Positions 33,267-40,560 of a stretch of DNA of 64,000 nucleotides are shown here, piece after piece. Source of the DNA: Micromonospora coriariae (GTDB lineage: Bacteria; Actinomycetota; Actinomycetes; Mycobacteriales; Micromonosporaceae); NCBI RefSeq assembly GCF_900091455.1, contig NZ_LT607412.1, forward strand, positions 6,448,001-6,512,000, written 5' to 3'. The notes under the pieces were generated by a model. It made no database searches and was not told the origin of the DNA. It saw nothing but the letters and a program-made list of their open reading frames with translations. Each line of letters begins with the position of its first letter. Positions within the stretch are counted from its first letter, which is position 1. A program made the translations under genes and the position numbers.

Positions 33267-34715
33267 ATGCTTCGCCGCCGATGGTTGCTGGCCGACCAAC
33301 TCGGGCCACACTTCCTCGACGACCCCGACCAGCCGGTGCTGCTGGTGGAGATCCGGGAACTGTTCCGCCGACGTCCGACGCACCGGCAGAAGGCGCACCT
33401 GATCCTCTCCGCGCTGCGGCACCGGGCGGCGGAGCTGGGCGACCGGGCGCTGCTGCTGCGTACCGACACGTTCCGTGCGGCACTGGCGCAGGTCGCCGAG
33501 CCGGTGGAGGTGTGCCATCCGCACTCCCGGGCGGCGTTGCGCTTCGCCCGATCGGTGCCGGGGCTGACGGTGCTGCCGCCGCGTGGCTTCATCACCAGCC
33601 AGGCCGACTTCGCCGGCTGGGCGGACCGCAGCCGGCGCGGCCCGCTGCGGATGACCGACTTCTACCGGCACGCCCGCCGCCGGCACGACGTGCTGACCGG
33701 TCCGGCCGGCGGACCCCGACCGCGCACCGAGGGCCGCGCGGCGCCGGGGACGCCGCCACCACCGCCGCCGATCGTCGAGGACGACATCGACGCGGAGGTC
33801 CGCCGCGACCTGGACCGGTGGGCGGCCGACGGGGTGCGGTTCGTCGGCCGGGACGGCCCGCGGCGGTTCCCGGCCACCCACTGCGAGGCGCGGGCCCGGC
33901 TGGAGCACTTCCTGACCCACCGGCTGGCCGAGTACGGCCGCTACGCCGACGTGATGAGCGCCGACGACCCGCTGTTCGCGCACTCCGTGCTCTCGTCCTC
34001 GTTCAACCTCGGACTGCTCGACCCGGAGTCGGCCGTCCGGGCCGCCGAGCGGGCGTGGCGGGCCGGCGCTGCTCCCCGTACGGCGGTCGAGCCGTTCATC
34101 CGGGGGTTGCTCGGCTGGCGCGAGTTCCTCTGGCAGCTGTACTGGCATGTCGAGCCGCGGTTTCGGGGAGCGGACCGGCTGGCTGCGACCGAGCCGGTGC
34201 CGGACTGGTTCGCCGAGTTGGACGCCGACGCGGTCGAGGCCCGCTGCCTGGCCGACGTGCTCGCCACCGTCCGGGACGGGGCGTGGACGCACCACGCGCC
34301 CCGGTTGCTCGTGCTGGCGAACTACGCGTTGCAGCGCGGCTGGCGCCCGGCCGAGGTGGTGGACTGGTTTCAGCGTTGCTTCGTGGACGGCACCGACTGG
34401 GTGATGAACGCGACGGTGATGGGCATGAGCCGGTACGCCGATCTGGGTCCGGTGGACACCCGCCCGTACGCGGTGGACGGCACCGACATCGACGAGATCA
34501 GCGACTACTGCGCGGGCTGCCGCTACATGCCCGAGCGGGCGCTCGGTGACCTGGCCTGCCCGTACACCGGGGGTTTCGAGAGCTTCCTGCACCGCAACCG
34601 GGCGCAGCTGGTGGCCGACCCGCGGCTCGCCGCCGAGCTGGCCCGCCGGGACGAGCCGGAGCACCGCGAGGCCGTGCTGGCCCAGGAGGAGAAGCGGGGC
34701 GGCACCCCGCCCTGA
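33267..34715 (+). CDS. FeS-BCP cryptochrome/(6-4) photolyase (PhrB type)
   Basis: A 482-aa member of the iron-sulfur bacterial cryptochrome and photolyase family, which repairs (6-4) photoproducts with light. The four cluster ligands C327, C415, C418 and C431 have the spacing 88-3-13 known from Agrobacterium PhrB. RMTDFYRHAR, GWREFLWQLYW, DGTDWVMNATVMGMSRYAD and MPERALGDLACPYTGGF are family motifs. A Pro-rich insertion (PGTPPPPPPIVEDD, about residue 165) lies between the antenna and FAD domains. CAGAAT 6 nt before the ATG suggests a leaderless message. It is convergent with the EthA-like fusion gene, 3 nt apart. Confidence 0.92.
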   Translation: MLRRRWLLADQLGPHFLDDPDQPVLLVEIRELFRRRPTHRQKAHLILSALRHRAAELGDRALLLRTDTFRAALAQVAEPVEVCHPHSRAALRFARSVPGLTVLPPRGFITSQADFAGWADRSRRGPLRMTDFYRHARRRHDVLTGPAGGPRPRTEGRAAPGTPPPPPPIVEDDIDAEVRRDLDRWAADGVRFVGRDGPRRFPATHCEARARLEHFLTHRLAEYGRYADVMSADDPLFAHSVLSSSFNLGLLDPESAVRAAERAWRAGAAPRTAVEPFIRGLLGWREFLWQLYWHVEPRFRGADRLAATEPVPDWFAELDADAVEARCLADVLATVRDGAWTHHAPRLLVLANYALQRGWRPAEVVDWFQRCFVDGTDWVMNATVMGMSRYADLGPVDTRPYAVDGTDIDEISDYCAGCRYMPERALGDLACPYTGGFESFLHRNRAQLVADPRLAAELARRDEPEHREAVLAQEEKRGGTPP

Positions 34716-34718
34716 CCG

Positions 34719-37082
34719 TCAGCCGCGGCCGGCGTCGGCGGCCGGCACCGCACCGGCGGGCGGCACGGGGCGGACGACGCCGCGGTTCAGGCCGGTGACC
34801 AGCAGCCGGTTGTACGAGGCCGGCATGACCCGGGCCAGCAGGTCGGGCAGCTTCGCCGACCAGCCGATCAGCACCCTGCCCCGGCGTCGCTCGACGCCCC
34901 GCAGGATCACCTCGGCGGCCCGTTCCGGAGCGATGGTGAGCAGCTTCTCGAACTGCGCCCGGCCGGCCGCGTACTCCTCGATGGAGACGCCGCTGCCGAC
35001 GCGGGCGTTCTCGGTGATCCGGGTGCGGATCCCGCCGGGGTGCACCGAGGTCACCCCGATGCCGTCGTCGACCAACTCGTGGCGCAGCGCCTCGGTGAAG
35101 CCGCGCACCGCGAACTTGCTCGCCGAGTAGGCGGTCTGCCCGGCCGGCGCGATCAGCCCGAACAGGCTGGAGACGTTGACCAGGTGCGCGCCCGGTTCCG
35201 CCTTGAGGGTGGGCAGCAGCGCGTGGGTCAGCTGCGCCACGGCCCGGAAGTTGATGTCGATCACCCAGCTGAACTCGTCGAACGTCACCTGGTCGAACCG
35301 GCCTCCGAGGCCGACACCAGCGTTGTTCACCAGCAGCCGGACCCGCGGGTGCCGTTGACCGATCTCGACGGCCACCCGCGCGGTGGCCGCCGCGTCGGCG
35401 AGGTCCACCAGGTAGGTGTGCAGCTGGCGATCGGGGTGGTCGGCCCGGATGGCGGCGGCGACCGCGTCCAGCCGCCCGGCGTCGCGGTCCAGCAGGACCA
35501 GGTCGCTGCCCCGGCGGGCGAGCGCGTGCGCCAGCGCGGCGCCGATGCCGCTGGCCGCGCCGGTGACCACGGCCGTTCCGCCGGCGAAGTCGAATCTCTG
35601 CACGACCGGTGCTCCTTTCCTGGTGGCCCCCGAACGGGAGAACCGCACGCCCTCGTCGGTGAGCCGGCCGTGCCGCATCAGCAGCACGTCGCGGGCGTAG
35701 TTCTGGTAGAGCCGCCACGGCGCGGTGGCGCCCTGCTTGGGCAGCGCGTCGACGCTGCGCAGCACGTACCCGGAGCGCAGGTCGATGAGTGGTACCCGCT
35801 CGTCGTCGGGCGGTGGGAGCGGGGTGACGACGTGCTGGCCGGTGCGGGCCAGGTGGCGCAGCAGCCGGCAGACGTAGCCGGCGACCAGGTCGGCCTTGAG
35901 CGTCCACGAGGCGTTGGTGTAGCCGATGGTGAACGCGAAGTTCGGCACGCCGGAGAGCATCATGCCCTTGTAGGCGACGGTGCTGGCCAGGTCGACCTCG
36001 GTGCCGTCCACGCTGAGTGTCAGGCCACCGAGGGCGAGCAGGTTGAGCCCGGTGGCGGTGACCACGATGTCGGCGGGTACCTCGTCGCCGGAGGCCAGCC
36101 GGACGCCGTGCGCCGTGAAGGTGTCGACGGTGTCGGTGACCACCGACGCCCGGCCCTGCTGCAGGGCGGTGAACAGGTCGCCGTCGGGCACCACGCAGAG
36201 CCGCTGGTCCCACGGGTCGTAGCGGGGCGAGAAGTGCCTGTCGATGTCGTACCCGGCTGGCAGCCGACCCTTCGCGCCCCGGCGCAGCAGCCGCTTCACG
36301 AGCCCGGGCGCGCGTCGGCTGAGCTGGAAGTTGATGGTGGACAACAACACGTTCTTCCAGCGCACCACGGGATACGCGGCCTTCGCCGGCAGCCAGCGCC
36401 GCAGCGCGTCGGCCAGGACGTCGCGCGAGGGCAGCGCGATGATGTACGTGGGTGAGCGCTGGAGCATGGTCACGTGGGCGGCCCGCTCGGCCATCGCCGG
36501 CACCAGGGTGACCGCGGTGGCGCCGCTGCCGATCACCACCACCCGCTTGCCGGTGTGGTCGAGGTCGGCCGGCCAGTGCTGCGGGTGCACCAGCCGTCCG
36601 GCGTACTCCTCGACGCCGGGCAGCGGCGGGGTGTATCCCTCGTCGTAGCGGTAGTAGCCGGCGCAGGCGAACAGGAACGAGCAGGTGAGCAGGATCGCCT
36701 CGGCGGTGTCGGTGCGCTGTGCGTGCACCGTCCAGCGGGCGGTGTCGCTGTCCCACTCGGCGCGCAGCACCCGGTGCCCGAAGCGGATGTGCCGCTGCAC
36801 GTCGTACTCCCTGGCGGTTTCCCGGACGTACTCGCGGATGGCCGCGCCGTCGGCGATGGCCTTCGGGTCGGTCCACGGCTTGAAGGAGTAGCCGAGGGTG
36901 AACATGTCCGAGTCGGACCGGACGCCCGGGTAGCGGAACAGGTCCCAGGTGCCACCGATGGCGTCGCGTGCCTCGAGCACCGCGTACGTCTTGTCGGGGC
37001 AGTCGCGGCGCAGGTGGCAGGCCGCGCCGATGCCGGACAGGCCGGCTCCGACGATGAGCACGTCGACGTGGTCGGAGGTCAT
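34719..37082 (-). CDS. EthA-type Baeyer-Villiger monooxygenase fused to a short-chain dehydrogenase
   Basis: A 787-aa fusion. Residues 1 to about 490 are a type I flavin monooxygenase very like mycobacterial EthA: FAD loop VGAGLSGIGAACHL (11-24), FRYPGVRSDSDMFTLGY, the Baeyer-Villiger fingerprint Y160-x-G-x3-H-x3-W170-P, and the NADPH loop VVVIGSGATAVTLVP. Residues about 496-787 are a classical SDR: TGAASGIG (507-514), NNAG (586-589), Ser638/639, Y652-SAS-K656. Mycobacterial EthA is free-standing. The reading frame is continuous with no sign of error. GGAGG precedes the ATG. It is divergent from ethR. A coupled ketone-forming and oxygenating reaction is a reasonable inference; substrates are unknown. 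Confidence 0.9.
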   Translation of the reverse strand: MTSDHVDVLIVGAGLSGIGAACHLRRDCPDKTYAVLEARDAIGGTWDLFRYPGVRSDSDMFTLGYSFKPWTDPKAIADGAAIREYVRETAREYDVQRHIRFGHRVLRAEWDSDTARWTVHAQRTDTAEAILLTCSFLFACAGYYRYDEGYTPPLPGVEEYAGRLVHPQHWPADLDHTGKRVVVIGSGATAVTLVPAMAERAAHVTMLQRSPTYIIALPSRDVLADALRRWLPAKAAYPVVRWKNVLLSTINFQLSRRAPGLVKRLLRRGAKGRLPAGYDIDRHFSPRYDPWDQRLCVVPDGDLFTALQQGRASVVTDTVDTFTAHGVRLASGDEVPADIVVTATGLNLLALGGLTLSVDGTEVDLASTVAYKGMMLSGVPNFAFTIGYTNASWTLKADLVAGYVCRLLRHLARTGQHVVTPLPPPDDERVPLIDLRSGYVLRSVDALPKQGATAPWRLYQNYARDVLLMRHGRLTDEGVRFSRSGATRKGAPVVQRFDFAGGTAVVTGAASGIGAALAHALARRGSDLVLLDRDAGRLDAVAAAIRADHPDRQLHTYLVDLADAAATARVAVEIGQRHPRVRLLVNNAGVGLGGRFDQVTFDEFSWVIDINFRAVAQLTHALLPTLKAEPGAHLVNVSSLFGLIAPAGQTAYSASKFAVRGFTEALRHELVDDGIGVTSVHPGGIRTRITENARVGSGVSIEEYAAGRAQFEKLLTIAPERAAEVILRGVERRRGRVLIGWSAKLPDLLARVMPASYNRLLVTGLNRGVVRPVPPAGAVPAADAGRG

Positions 37083-37111
37083 CGCGTTCCTCCATCCGGG
37101 GCAGTGGACGG

Positions 37112-37186
37112 ACACTATCCACCGCCGTCGACAGCAGTCAACACCCTGTCGAGTGCCGTCGACAGGGTGTCGAGTTCGGGTAGCAT
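37112..37186. promoter_or_regulatory. Overlapping divergent promoters and EthR-type operator
   Basis: A perfect palindrome with 12-bp arms, ACACCCTGTCGA (37141-37152) and TCGACAGGGTGT (37159-37170), lies between the two genes, and further GTCGACAG half-sites flank it. For ethR, TCGACA (37159-37164) and TAGCAT (37181-37186) form -35 and -10. For the monooxygenase, minus-strand TTGACT (37141-37136) and TAGTGT (37117-37112) do, with an 18-nt spacer. A bound repressor would cover both -35 elements. Confidence 0.75.
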
Positions 37187-37194
37187 CACCGGCC

Positions 37195-37854
37195 ATGACG
37201 ACCGCGCGTACCGGGAGGGCGAGTCCGCGCGGTCGCCGCGCCGCCCGTTCCACAGGCGACGACCGGGAGACGGCGATCCTGGCCACCGCCGAGCGGCTGC
37301 TGGAGCGCAAGGCGTTCGGCGACATCTCGATCGACGACCTGGCCCGGGGAGCGGGCATCTCCCGGCCGACGTTCTACTTCTACTTCCCGTCCAAGGACGC
37401 CGTGCTGCTGACCCTGCTGGATCGGGTCACCGAGGAGGCCGACGCGGCCGCCGGAGACGTCCTGGTCCGGCTCGCCGAGGACCCACGGGCCCGGTGGCGG
37501 GAGCTGATCCAGCGGTTCCACGACACGTTCGGCGCACACCGCGCGCTGGTGCTCGCCTGCGCGCAGGTCCGTGGCACAAACGCCGAGGTACGCCGGCTCT
37601 GGGCGGCGGTGCTGGAGCGCTGGGTGCAGGCGATCGAGGCGGCCATCGAGGCGGAGCGGCGACGCGGCGCGGCCCCGGACGGGCTGCCCGCCCGGGACCT
37701 CGCCATCGCGCTCAACTCGATGAACGAACGCGTCTGGTACGCGACCTTCGCCGGCGACGGGCCGGCGGTCGACGAGCGGGACGTGGTGGACGTGCTGCTC
37801 GACCTCTGGCTGGCCGGCATCTACCGCGACACCACTCCCCCGCGGTCCAGCTGA
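37195..37854 (+). CDS. ethR: EthR-type TetR family repressor
   Basis: A 219-aa TetR regulator with striking similarity to mycobacterial EthR: DDRETAILATAERLLE, the recognition helix region AGISRPTFYFYFPSKDAVLL (about 52-72), then TFGAHRALV, ERRRGAAPDGLPA and ALNSMNERVWYATFAG in the ligand-binding domain. EthR represses the divergent ethA gene and is released by small hydrophobic ligands. Here too it is divergent from an EthA-type gene with a palindrome between. The -10 box lies 8 nt before the ATG, so the message is nearly leaderless and autorepression is likely. Confidence 0.93.
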   Translation: MTTARTGRASPRGRRAARSTGDDRETAILATAERLLERKAFGDISIDDLARGAGISRPTFYFYFPSKDAVLLTLLDRVTEEADAAAGDVLVRLAEDPRARWRELIQRFHDTFGAHRALVLACAQVRGTNAEVRRLWAAVLERWVQAIEAAIEAERRRGAAPDGLPARDLAIALNSMNERVWYATFAGDGPAVDERDVVDVLLDLWLAGIYRDTTPPRSS

Positions 37855-37855
37855 G

Positions 37856-38314
37856 CTACTCCGCCGCCTTGGTGAACGTCATGATCCAGTTGGTCTCCCA
37901 GGTGCGCTCGCCGTCCACGGAGAAGGCCTGCTCCCAGCGGGCGGAGGTCGCGGTGATCTCCGACCAGATGAACCGGCACCGCACCGGGCGCCCCTCGTGC
38001 TGGTCGTCGGCGTAGAGGCGGCCCACACCGTCGACGAAGCGGCCCACCATCGGCGGCTGCTCCAACTCGCCGCGACCGCTGTTCATCCAGTAGATCGACC
38101 ACTGCTCGGTCGCCGGGTCGAAGAGCCGGATCGTGGCGCCGGCGAAGCCCTTGGTCGGGAAGACGATCTCGTCGAAGTGGCCGCCGCCGCCGAAGAAGCC
38201 GTGCGCGACGGACATCCCCGGAAACTCCTCCCACTCGTCCGAGCCGACCAGCCGCTTGCGCAGCCGCCGGTTTACCACGTTCCAGGTGCCCACAAAGAAG
38301 TCGAAGTCGCCCAT
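37856..38314 (-). CDS. Hypothetical lipocalin-like protein, 152 aa
   Basis: A soluble, strand-rich protein that starts MGDFDFFVGTWNVVNRRL, like the opening of DUF1579-type or nitrobindin-type small beta-barrels; later strands are TIRLFDPATEQWSIYWMNS, VRCRFIWSEI and TWETNWIMTFTK. I cannot assign a ligand. Its ATG shares the A of the preceding gene's stop (TGATG), so it is translated together with the gene at 38314-38793. The unit is divergent from a WYL regulator. Confidence 0.75.
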   Translation of the reverse strand: MGDFDFFVGTWNVVNRRLRKRLVGSDEWEEFPGMSVAHGFFGGGGHFDEIVFPTKGFAGATIRLFDPATEQWSIYWMNSGRGELEQPPMVGRFVDGVGRLYADDQHEGRPVRCRFIWSEITATSARWEQAFSVDGERTWETNWIMTFTKAAE

Positions 38315-38793
38315 CAGCGGCCCACCGGCCCTTCCGCTCGCGTGTCGTGCAGGTAACCGGTCAGATCGGGGTTCTCCGGCACCAGCATGTGCCGGACCCA
38401 GGCGGCCCGCTCGTGCTCCAGCACCGCCAGCTCCCAGACGCAGCCCACGGCGGGGCGGCGTAGTTCGACGAAGTGTGCCGGATCATCGTCCGGACAGTCC
38501 AGTGCGGGCTGCCCGGCGGCCGCGATGCGGACCTCCAACGCGTTGTCCCACACCCAGGTGTACGCCAGCAGGTAGGCGCCGGTGTCCGCGCCCCGATGCA
38601 GCACCACCCACCCGGCGGCCGGTGTGCCGTCGTCCGCGACGTCCGCCAGCAGCGCGGGCAGCAGGTCGTACGCGGCCTTCTCCACCTCCGGCTCGAGCGG
38701 CCGTTCCAGCTGGTCGATGTGGTAGCGCTTGAGCTGTCGGCCGTCCACCATGACCGGTCCCGGCGTTCGTAGATCCTTGTCGCGAAAAGCCAT
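38314..38793 (-). CDS. Hypothetical protein, 159 aa, first gene of a WYL-linked pair
   Basis: The sequence starts MAFRDKDLRTPGPVMVDGRQLKRYHID and continues with alternating strands and helices (GWVVLHRGADTGAYLLAYTWVW, VWELAVLEHERAAWVRHMLV). There is no signal peptide and I do not recognise a named domain. The ATG has no ribosome site, but TACCGT lies 6 nt upstream, pointing to a leaderless transcript. It is coupled to the lipocalin-like gene downstream and divergent from the WYL regulator, which likely controls it. Confidence 0.72.
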   Translation of the reverse strand: MAFRDKDLRTPGPVMVDGRQLKRYHIDQLERPLEPEVEKAAYDLLPALLADVADDGTPAAGWVVLHRGADTGAYLLAYTWVWDNALEVRIAAAGQPALDCPDDDPAHFVELRRPAVGCVWELAVLEHERAAWVRHMLVPENPDLTGYLHDTRAEGPVGR

Positions 38794-38799
38794 GCCGGG

Positions 38800-38833
38800 A
38801 CGGTAGAACGACTCCCCTGACAGCTAGTGTCAG
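38800..38833. promoter_or_regulatory. Divergent leaderless promoters with a CTGACA-N5-TGTCAG operator
   Basis: A perfect inverted repeat, CTGACA (38817-38822) and TGTCAG (38828-38833), overlaps the -10 box TAGTGT (38825-38830) of the WYL gene, which starts 7 nt later. On the other strand TACCGT (38805-38800) is the -10 box of the gene starting at 38793. The site could serve autoregulation and control of the divergent pair at once. Confidence 0.65.
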
Positions 38834-38837
38834 TGAA

Positions 38838-39830
38838 GTGCGGGCCAGTCGACTTCTCTCCCTCCTGCTGCTGCTCCAGTCGCACGGCCGGCTCACCGCC
38901 GGGCAGCTCGCCGAGCGGTTGGCCGTCTCACCACGGACGATCTACCGGGACGTGGAGTCGCTGCACGCAGCCGGCATCCCGCTCTACGGGGAGGCCGGGC
39001 ACGCGGGCGGCTACCAACTGGTCGACGGCTGGCGGACCCGGTTGACCGGTCTGACCGCCGAGGAGGCCGACCGGCTCTTCCTGGCCGGCCTGCCCGGGCC
39101 GGCCGACGAGCTGGGCTACGGCGACGTGGTGGCCGCGCTGCAACTCAAGCTGCACGCCGCCCTGCCGGCCCCACTGCGCGACCGGGCCACCCAGCTCCAG
39201 CAACGCTTCCACCTCGACACGCCCGGCTGGTACGCCGACGGCGACGCCTCCCCCGAGCTGGCCCGCACGGCCGAAGCGGTCTGGCGGCAGCACCGCGTCG
39301 AGGTGCGCTACCGCAGCTGGCGCGGCGAGGTGACCCGGGTGCTGGAGCCGTACGGGCTGGTGCTCAAGGGCGGCCGGTGGTACGTGGTGGCCGACCGGCC
39401 CGGCCGGGGTGCCCCGGCGACCTACCGGGTCAACCAGATCCTCACCCTGACCCCCCTGGCCGAGGAGTTCGACCGCCCGGCCGACTTCGACCTGCCGGCC
39501 TGGTGGCGCGCGCACGTGGTGCAGTTCCGGGCCCGACTGCACCGGGACGAGGCCACCGTGCGGCTCTCCCCGGGCGGCCGGCAGCGGCTGCGGGAGATCG
39601 GCAGCGATCCGGTGGTGGCCGCGGTGGAGGCCAGCGCCGGGCCACCGGACGCCCAGGGCTGGGTGACCGCTGTGCTGCCGATCGAGTCGCTCACCCACGC
39701 CCACGGTGACCTGCTGCGCCTCGGCGCCGACGTGGAGGTGCTGGCCCCGGTCGCGCTACGCGAACGGCTCGCCGCCACTGCGGCCGGACTCGCGGCCCTC
39801 TACGCCCGTGCCGACCAACCGGCCGGATGA
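38838..39830 (+). CDS. YafY-type HTH-WYL transcriptional regulator
   Basis: A 330-aa regulator. An N-terminal winged helix (RLTAGQLAERLAVSPRTIYR, about 18-37, then GGYQLVDGW) is followed by the WYL domain (VRYRSWRGEVTRVLEPYGLVLKG, with the WYL triad as WYV in GRWYVVADR) and a WCX-like C-terminal domain (WVTAVLPIESLTHAHGDLL). WYL proteins bind nucleic acid or cyclic ligands and act as activators or repressors. The GTG start follows a -10 box at leaderless distance. It is divergent from two hypothetical genes and 97 nt upstream of the pseudo-ABC operon. Confidence 0.92.
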   Translation: MRASRLLSLLLLLQSHGRLTAGQLAERLAVSPRTIYRDVESLHAAGIPLYGEAGHAGGYQLVDGWRTRLTGLTAEEADRLFLAGLPGPADELGYGDVVAALQLKLHAALPAPLRDRATQLQQRFHLDTPGWYADGDASPELARTAEAVWRQHRVEVRYRSWRGEVTRVLEPYGLVLKGGRWYVVADRPGRGAPATYRVNQILTLTPLAEEFDRPADFDLPAWWRAHVVQFRARLHRDEATVRLSPGGRQRLREIGSDPVVAAVEASAGPPDAQGWVTAVLPIESLTHAHGDLLRLGADVEVLAPVALRERLAATAAGLAALYARADQPAG

Positions 39831-39927
39831 CGGCACGAGCCATCTTTTCTCCACAGTGGAAGATCCACGGGGCATCGACTGTCGGCGCGATGTGCCACCC
39901 TGGGACGGTCACCAGCGGTCACCGGAG

Positions 39928-40560
39928 GTGAGGGTCACGTTACGGCTAAGCGCACTGGTCGCCGTCCCCGGCACCGGGCCGGTGACCCTCGACGTTCCGG
40001 CCGGCACGACCGCCGCCCTGGTGGCGCCGCCCCGGGTCGGCACGGCCGTGGCCCGGGTGCTGGCCGGGCTCGCCGCCCCGGTCACCGGGCGGGTCATGGT
40101 CGGCGACCGGGACGTCACCGCCCTGCCGCCGCCACGCCGGCAGATCGGCTACGTGCCCGCCGGCGGCGCCCTGCTGCCACAGCTCACCGTGCGCCGCAAC
40201 ATCGAGTACGGCCAACGCCGGCGCGAACGGGTGCACGAGGTGGCCGACGACTGGACGGCCACAGTGGTGGACCGGCTGGAGCTGGCCCCGACGCTGGCCC
40301 TGCTGCCGCATCTGCTCTCCGACGCCCAGCGGTTCCGGGTGGCGCTGGCCCGGGCCGCGGTCTGCCTGCCCGAGGTCCTGGTTGTCGACCTTCCCGTCGA
40401 TCCGACCGGCGGTAGCCGCCTCGGCGACCTGCTGCCCCGACTCTCCCCACCGGACGCGCCGGGGGTGGCCGTGGTGGTGTGCACCGCCGACCCGGCCACC
40501 CTGGCCGAGATCCCGCGCCGGCACGAGCTGGTCACCGAACCCGACGGGACGCCCCGGTGA
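39928..40560 (+). CDS. ABC ATPase-like protein with all catalytic motifs lost (pseudo-NBD)
   Basis: About 210 aa with the fold and order of a MalK/PotA-type nucleotide-binding domain but no working motifs. The Walker A GxSGxGKST is LVAPPRVGTAVARVLAGL (Thr39 where Lys belongs); the Q-loop Gln is Ala78 (GYVPAGGALLPQLTV); the signature LSGGQ is LSDAQ (130-134); Walker B keeps D154 but has Leu for the catalytic Glu (VLVVDLPVDP); the switch His is Ala (VCTADPAT). ATP hydrolysis is not expected. The start is uncertain: GTG 39928 is chosen, GTG 39892 is possible. Upstream, TCCAC/GTGGA half-sites at 39850-39868 may be an operator. It overlaps the solute-binding gene by 4 nt. Confidence 0.8.
   Translation: MRVTLRLSALVAVPGTGPVTLDVPAGTTAALVAPPRVGTAVARVLAGLAAPVTGRVMVGDRDVTALPPPRRQIGYVPAGGALLPQLTVRRNIEYGQRRRERVHEVADDWTATVVDRLELAPTLALLPHLLSDAQRFRVALARAAVCLPEVLVVDLPVDPTGGSRLGDLLPRLSPPDAPGVAVVVCTADPATLAEIPRRHELVTEPDGTPR

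Noticed and set aside
30525..34664. A minus-strand open frame of about 1,380 codons opposite DoxX-like, glycosyltransferase, LtrA and photolyase genes
   Set aside because: It is a by-product of high GC: stop codons are rare on the antisense strand. The translation is rich in Arg, His, Gln and Pro with no domain, and four well-supported genes lie on the other strand.
39928..40560. Reading the pseudo-ATPase as a sequencing error in a normal ABC ATPase
   Set aside because: The frame is open throughout, and five separate motifs are changed by substitution, not by a shift. The flanking overlaps are intact.
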